A stretch of DNA of 35,452 nucleotides from contig DITY01000059.1 in the NCBI GenBank assembly GCA_002422955.1, forward strand, positions 1-35,452. The letters run 5' to 3'. This DNA comes from Planctomycetaceae bacterium UBA6172 (GTDB lineage Bacteria; Planctomycetota; Planctomycetia; Pirellulales; Pirellulaceae). Position 1 is the first letter of the stretch; each line of letters begins with the position of its first letter. Under the pieces are notes generated by a model. It ran no database searches. It had not been told where the DNA came from and saw only the letters and a program-made list of their open reading frames with translations. Made by a program: the position numbers and the translations under genes. Below, piece after piece: positions 33,749-35,452 of the stretch.

Positions 33749-34944
33749 AACTCCCCCTCCCGCTGAGCCGGTCGGCCCGGTTCGTTCTGTTCCAATCGAC
33801 CTCGGTCCCCCGCTGGTCGGTCTCGATACCCTTGGGGCGAGACACTGCCGCCCAGGGCCTGCGCGATCAGGGTGATGTTGTGATCCATCATGCCCGCGTA
33901 GGTTCCTTCATAGGTTCCGTCTGGCCCGCAGGCGTCCGAATACAACTCACCGGCGATCCGCACGGCGTGGCCACGCGAACCCGCCCCCTCGATCACCGCG
34001 TCCATGCTCTTCCGCGGGACGCTGCTTTCGACAAACACCGCGCCGATGTCCCGCTCGATGATCTGATCAACCAGCCGATTGATTCGCGTCAACCCGGCCT
34101 CCGAATCGGTGGCCAGCCCCTGCACCCCCATCGCCTGCAAGCCATAGGCCCGCGCGAAATGCCCAAAGGCCTCATGAGAAGTCACCAACAACCGACGCGA
34201 CGGCGGGATCGAAGCGAGCGTCTCCACCCCCCACCGATGCAGCGACAACAGTTCCTCGCGATAGCGAACGGCATTCTCACGGAACTCATCCCGATGCCGC
34301 GGCGCGACCTCCGCCAAGACCTCGGCGACTCGGGCGGCCCCTTGCGACCATAAATCGACGTCCATCCAGACGTGCGGGTCGAGTTCTTCGGAAGCCGGCT
34401 CATCCCCGGCGCTTTCGCGGCTCCCATCGACAGCGCCTTCGCGGCTCCAAGGCGACTCGTACCAAGCCCATTCCCCGATCGCCGCGACCGGTTTACGCCG
34501 CGACAAGCGATTCAACGCGTCGGACAAGTTGCCCTCCAGCATCAGGCCGGAAGAAAAAATCACGTCGGCGGCAAAGATCGACCGCACGTCGTCGCGAGTC
34601 ACGCGATACAGGTGCGGATCAACCCCCGATCCCATCAGCTGGGTCACCCGCACCCGATCCCCACCGACGTTACGAACGATGTCGGCGACCATTCCCACCG
34701 TGGCGACGACCTCGATCGGCCGCTCGGGCGAACCCCCGACCGATTCGTCCGCGCCCGATCGCGACGGATCCGCCACCGCGTTCGCTGGCGTCGAATGCCC
34801 TCGCTCGCCAACCCCACAGCCGACGACAAACGCCAGCATCGCCGCGGGCAGCAGCCAAGCCCAGCTTGAAACGCTCGACCCCACCGATTCAGACCGAGAG
34901 AACGAGCGACAAACCCGCCGCTCGCCCCGCTGACCGTTCCTCAA
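33745..34944 (-). CDS. Mn/Zn ABC transporter substrate-binding lipoprotein (TroA/MntA-type)
   Basis: This cluster A-I (cluster 9 family) metal-binding protein has a signal peptide ending in a lipobox (LAFVVGC). Counting that cysteine as 1, metal ligands are H69 (GVDPHLYR), H149 (LDPHVWMD), H215 (VTSHEAFGHF) and D295 (YSDACGP). The His-His-His-Asp set and the YSDA..G..GTYEGTY..M segment resemble TroA of Treponema, which binds Mn and Zn, rather than PsaA, which has Glu in third place. An acidic insert of about 20 residues (near 120-140) precedes the second histidine, a place where zinc-specific ZnuA proteins often carry a His/Asp-rich loop; here it has no histidines. The start is uncertain: the in-frame ATGs at 35022-35070 lie at or upstream of the predicted promoter, so I choose TTG at 34944, preceded by GGA at suitable spacing. 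Confidence 0.86.
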   Translation of the reverse strand: MRNGQRGERRVCRSFSRSESVGSSVSSWAWLLPAAMLAFVVGCGVGERGHSTPANAVADPSRSGADESVGGSPERPIEVVATVGMVADIVRNVGGDRVRVTQLMGSGVDPHLYRVTRDDVRSIFAADVIFSSGLMLEGNLSDALNRLSRRKPVAAIGEWAWYESPWSREGAVDGSRESAGDEPASEELDPHVWMDVDLWSQGAARVAEVLAEVAPRHRDEFRENAVRYREELLSLHRWGVETLASIPPSRRLLVTSHEAFGHFARAYGLQAMGVQGLATDSEAGLTRINRLVDQIIERDIGAVFVESSVPRKSMDAVIEGAGSRGHAVRIAGELYSDACGPDGTYEGTYAGMMDHNITLIAQALGGSVSPQGYRDRPAGDRGRLEQNEPGRPAQREGEF

Positions 34945-35020
34945 TTCATCCGACAACGCCAACCCCCGACCGTTGATGACCCACCCCGCTCGCTCCGCCG
35001 AGTCGCCCAACCCACACGAC

Positions 35021-35049
35021 ATTGTAGCCATGGCTACGGTCCATTGTAA
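35021..35049 (-). promoter_or_regulatory. Predicted promoter of the Mn/Zn importer operon
   Basis: On the minus strand, TTACAA (plus-strand 35044-35049) and TACAAT (35021-35026) are 17 bp apart. The -10 matches the consensus at five of six bases; the -35 is weak, as is usual for regulated promoters. Transcription would start near 35014, so the leader to the chosen TTG at 34944 would be about 70 nt. Confidence 0.5.
35024..35037. promoter_or_regulatory. Palindromic operator, probable MntR box
   Basis: GTAGCCATGGCTAC is a perfect 14-bp palindrome lying in the spacer and overlapping the -10 element of the importer promoter. Its TAGC-N4-GCTA core has the same half-site and spacing as the MntR box I recall from E. 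coli mntH. The next gene on the other side is a DtxR/MntR-family regulator, so metal-dependent repression of the importer is the simplest reading. Confidence 0.6.
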
Positions 35050-35056
35050 GTCGGGG

Positions 35057-35086
35057 TTGGCCATCGGCAACTTGGGCGTCTATACT
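35057..35086 (+). promoter_or_regulatory. Predicted promoter of the MntR-family gene
   Basis: TTGGCC (35057-35062) and TATACT (35081-35086) are separated by 18 bp on the plus strand. The -10 matches five of six consensus bases. It lies just outside the palindrome, so the regulator may be less tightly self-controlled than the importer. Confidence 0.4.
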
Positions 35087-35144
35087 CACGAAACCATCCC
35101 TGCAGCGGCAATCCGCATCCCGATCACGTCTGGATATCGACGTT

Positions 35145-35452
35145 TTGGCTTCCCCCCGATCCCAATCGAGCGTTTCTGTCCCTCACCGCAGGACTCGTAG
35201 CGACCACGCTAGCGAGACGGCGGAGGACTACGTCGAGGCGATCGCGGAGATCATCGCGGAAAAATCGACCTGCCGCGTCGTCGATTTGGCCACCCGGTTC
35301 GCGGTCAGCCATGTGACCGTCAGCCGCACGCTGAGTCGCCTGGTTTCGCTCGCCCTGGTCGAGACCGAACCGTATCAGCCGGTGAGGCTGACTCGCCAAG
35401 GACGCGCGTTGGCGTCGCGATCCAAAGAACGCCACGAGGTCGTTTATCAATT
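35145..35452 (+). CDS. mntR: DtxR/MntR-family manganese-responsive repressor (5' part, cut by window edge)
   Basis: Only the first 102 codons lie in the window. They read as an N-terminal tail of about 22 residues, then SETAEDYVEAIAEIIAEK and a winged helix (VVDLATRFAVSHVTVSRTLSRL), the wing (LTRQGRALA) and SKERHEVV at the edge. This closely follows E. coli-type MntR, including an aspartate in the EDYVE motif where MntR binds metal. Such proteins bind DNA when loaded with Mn(II) and shut off uptake. No in-frame ATG is present; TTG at 35145 is the likely start (CTG at 35130 is an alternative). The open frame continues past the edge. Divergent placement from the importer supports the call. Confidence 0.85.
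   Translation, partial: MASPRSQSSVSVPHRRTRSDHASETAEDYVEAIAEIIAEKSTCRVVDLATRFAVSHVTVSRTLSRLVSLALVETEPYQPVRLTRQGRALASRSKERHEVVYQ

Noticed and set aside
35124..35450. Minus-strand open frame at the right edge
   Set aside because: It is the antisense of the truncated MntR-family gene, whose winged-helix sequence is clear on the plus strand.

Overview
The window looks like a chromosome fragment of a planctomycete, probably of the Pirellulales/Rhodopirellula type. The evidence is high GC, a DUF1501 protein, a formylglycine sulfatase with twin-arginine Gfo/Idh/MocA oxidoreductases, a redoxin/cytochrome/copper-monooxygenase fusion, a SpoIIE-like regulator, and frequent GTG/TTG starts with weak Shine-Dalgarno sites. 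I saw no rRNA, tRNA, insertion sequence, prophage or CRISPR. All calls come from reading translations and motifs by eye; no database search was run.

Layout. (a) 1-728 has no convincing gene but holds three consecutive perfect hairpins. (b) 729-2732 (+) encodes an exported four-part fusion: thioredoxin-like, c-type haem site, PHM-like copper monooxygenase, EF hands. (c) 2797-11792 (-) is a run of eight co-oriented genes. In transcription order they are Gfo/Idh/MocA oxidoreductase, sulfatase, Tat-exported Gfo/Idh/MocA, a membrane-anchored unknown, a zinc-ribbon/D-2-hydroxyacid dehydrogenase fusion, a small unknown, an RNase HII-like protein and DUF1501. The first part looks like sulfated-glycan or sugar catabolism. 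(d) 12132-13700 (+) encodes a GAF/SpoIIE-like protein that has lost its phosphatase metal ligands, convergent with a UvrD/Rep/PcrA helicase (13768-15819, -). (e) gyrA (16013-18868, +) is followed by a small lipoprotein gene overlapping queG by 4 bp. (f) 20739-27470 (-) encodes a giant exported protein of about 2,243 residues, made almost wholly of repeated secretin N-domain-like modules with no secretin barrel. (g) Divergent from it, 27746-31016 (+) carries a membrane-anchored M48 (Oma1/HtpX-like) protease and three tandem AIM24-family paralogues. (h) 31063-34944 (-) is a compact TroABCD/MntABCD-type Mn/Zn ABC importer whose genes are chained by 4-bp stop/start overlaps. It is transcribed away from a DtxR/MntR-family regulator cut off by the right edge (35145-35452, +). 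The regulator has no in-frame stop inside the window.

How it works together. The Mn/Zn locus is the clearest regulatory unit. A 14-bp perfect palindrome (35024-35037) sits inside the predicted importer promoter, and its TAGC-N4-GCTA core matches the half-site layout of the E. coli MntR box, so feedback repression by the adjacent regulator is the simple reading. The most unusual content is in 20.7-31.0 kb: the giant ring-module protein facing an M48 protease and three AIM24 proteins. This is the best candidate for an undescribed envelope system, but the functional link is inference from gene order only.
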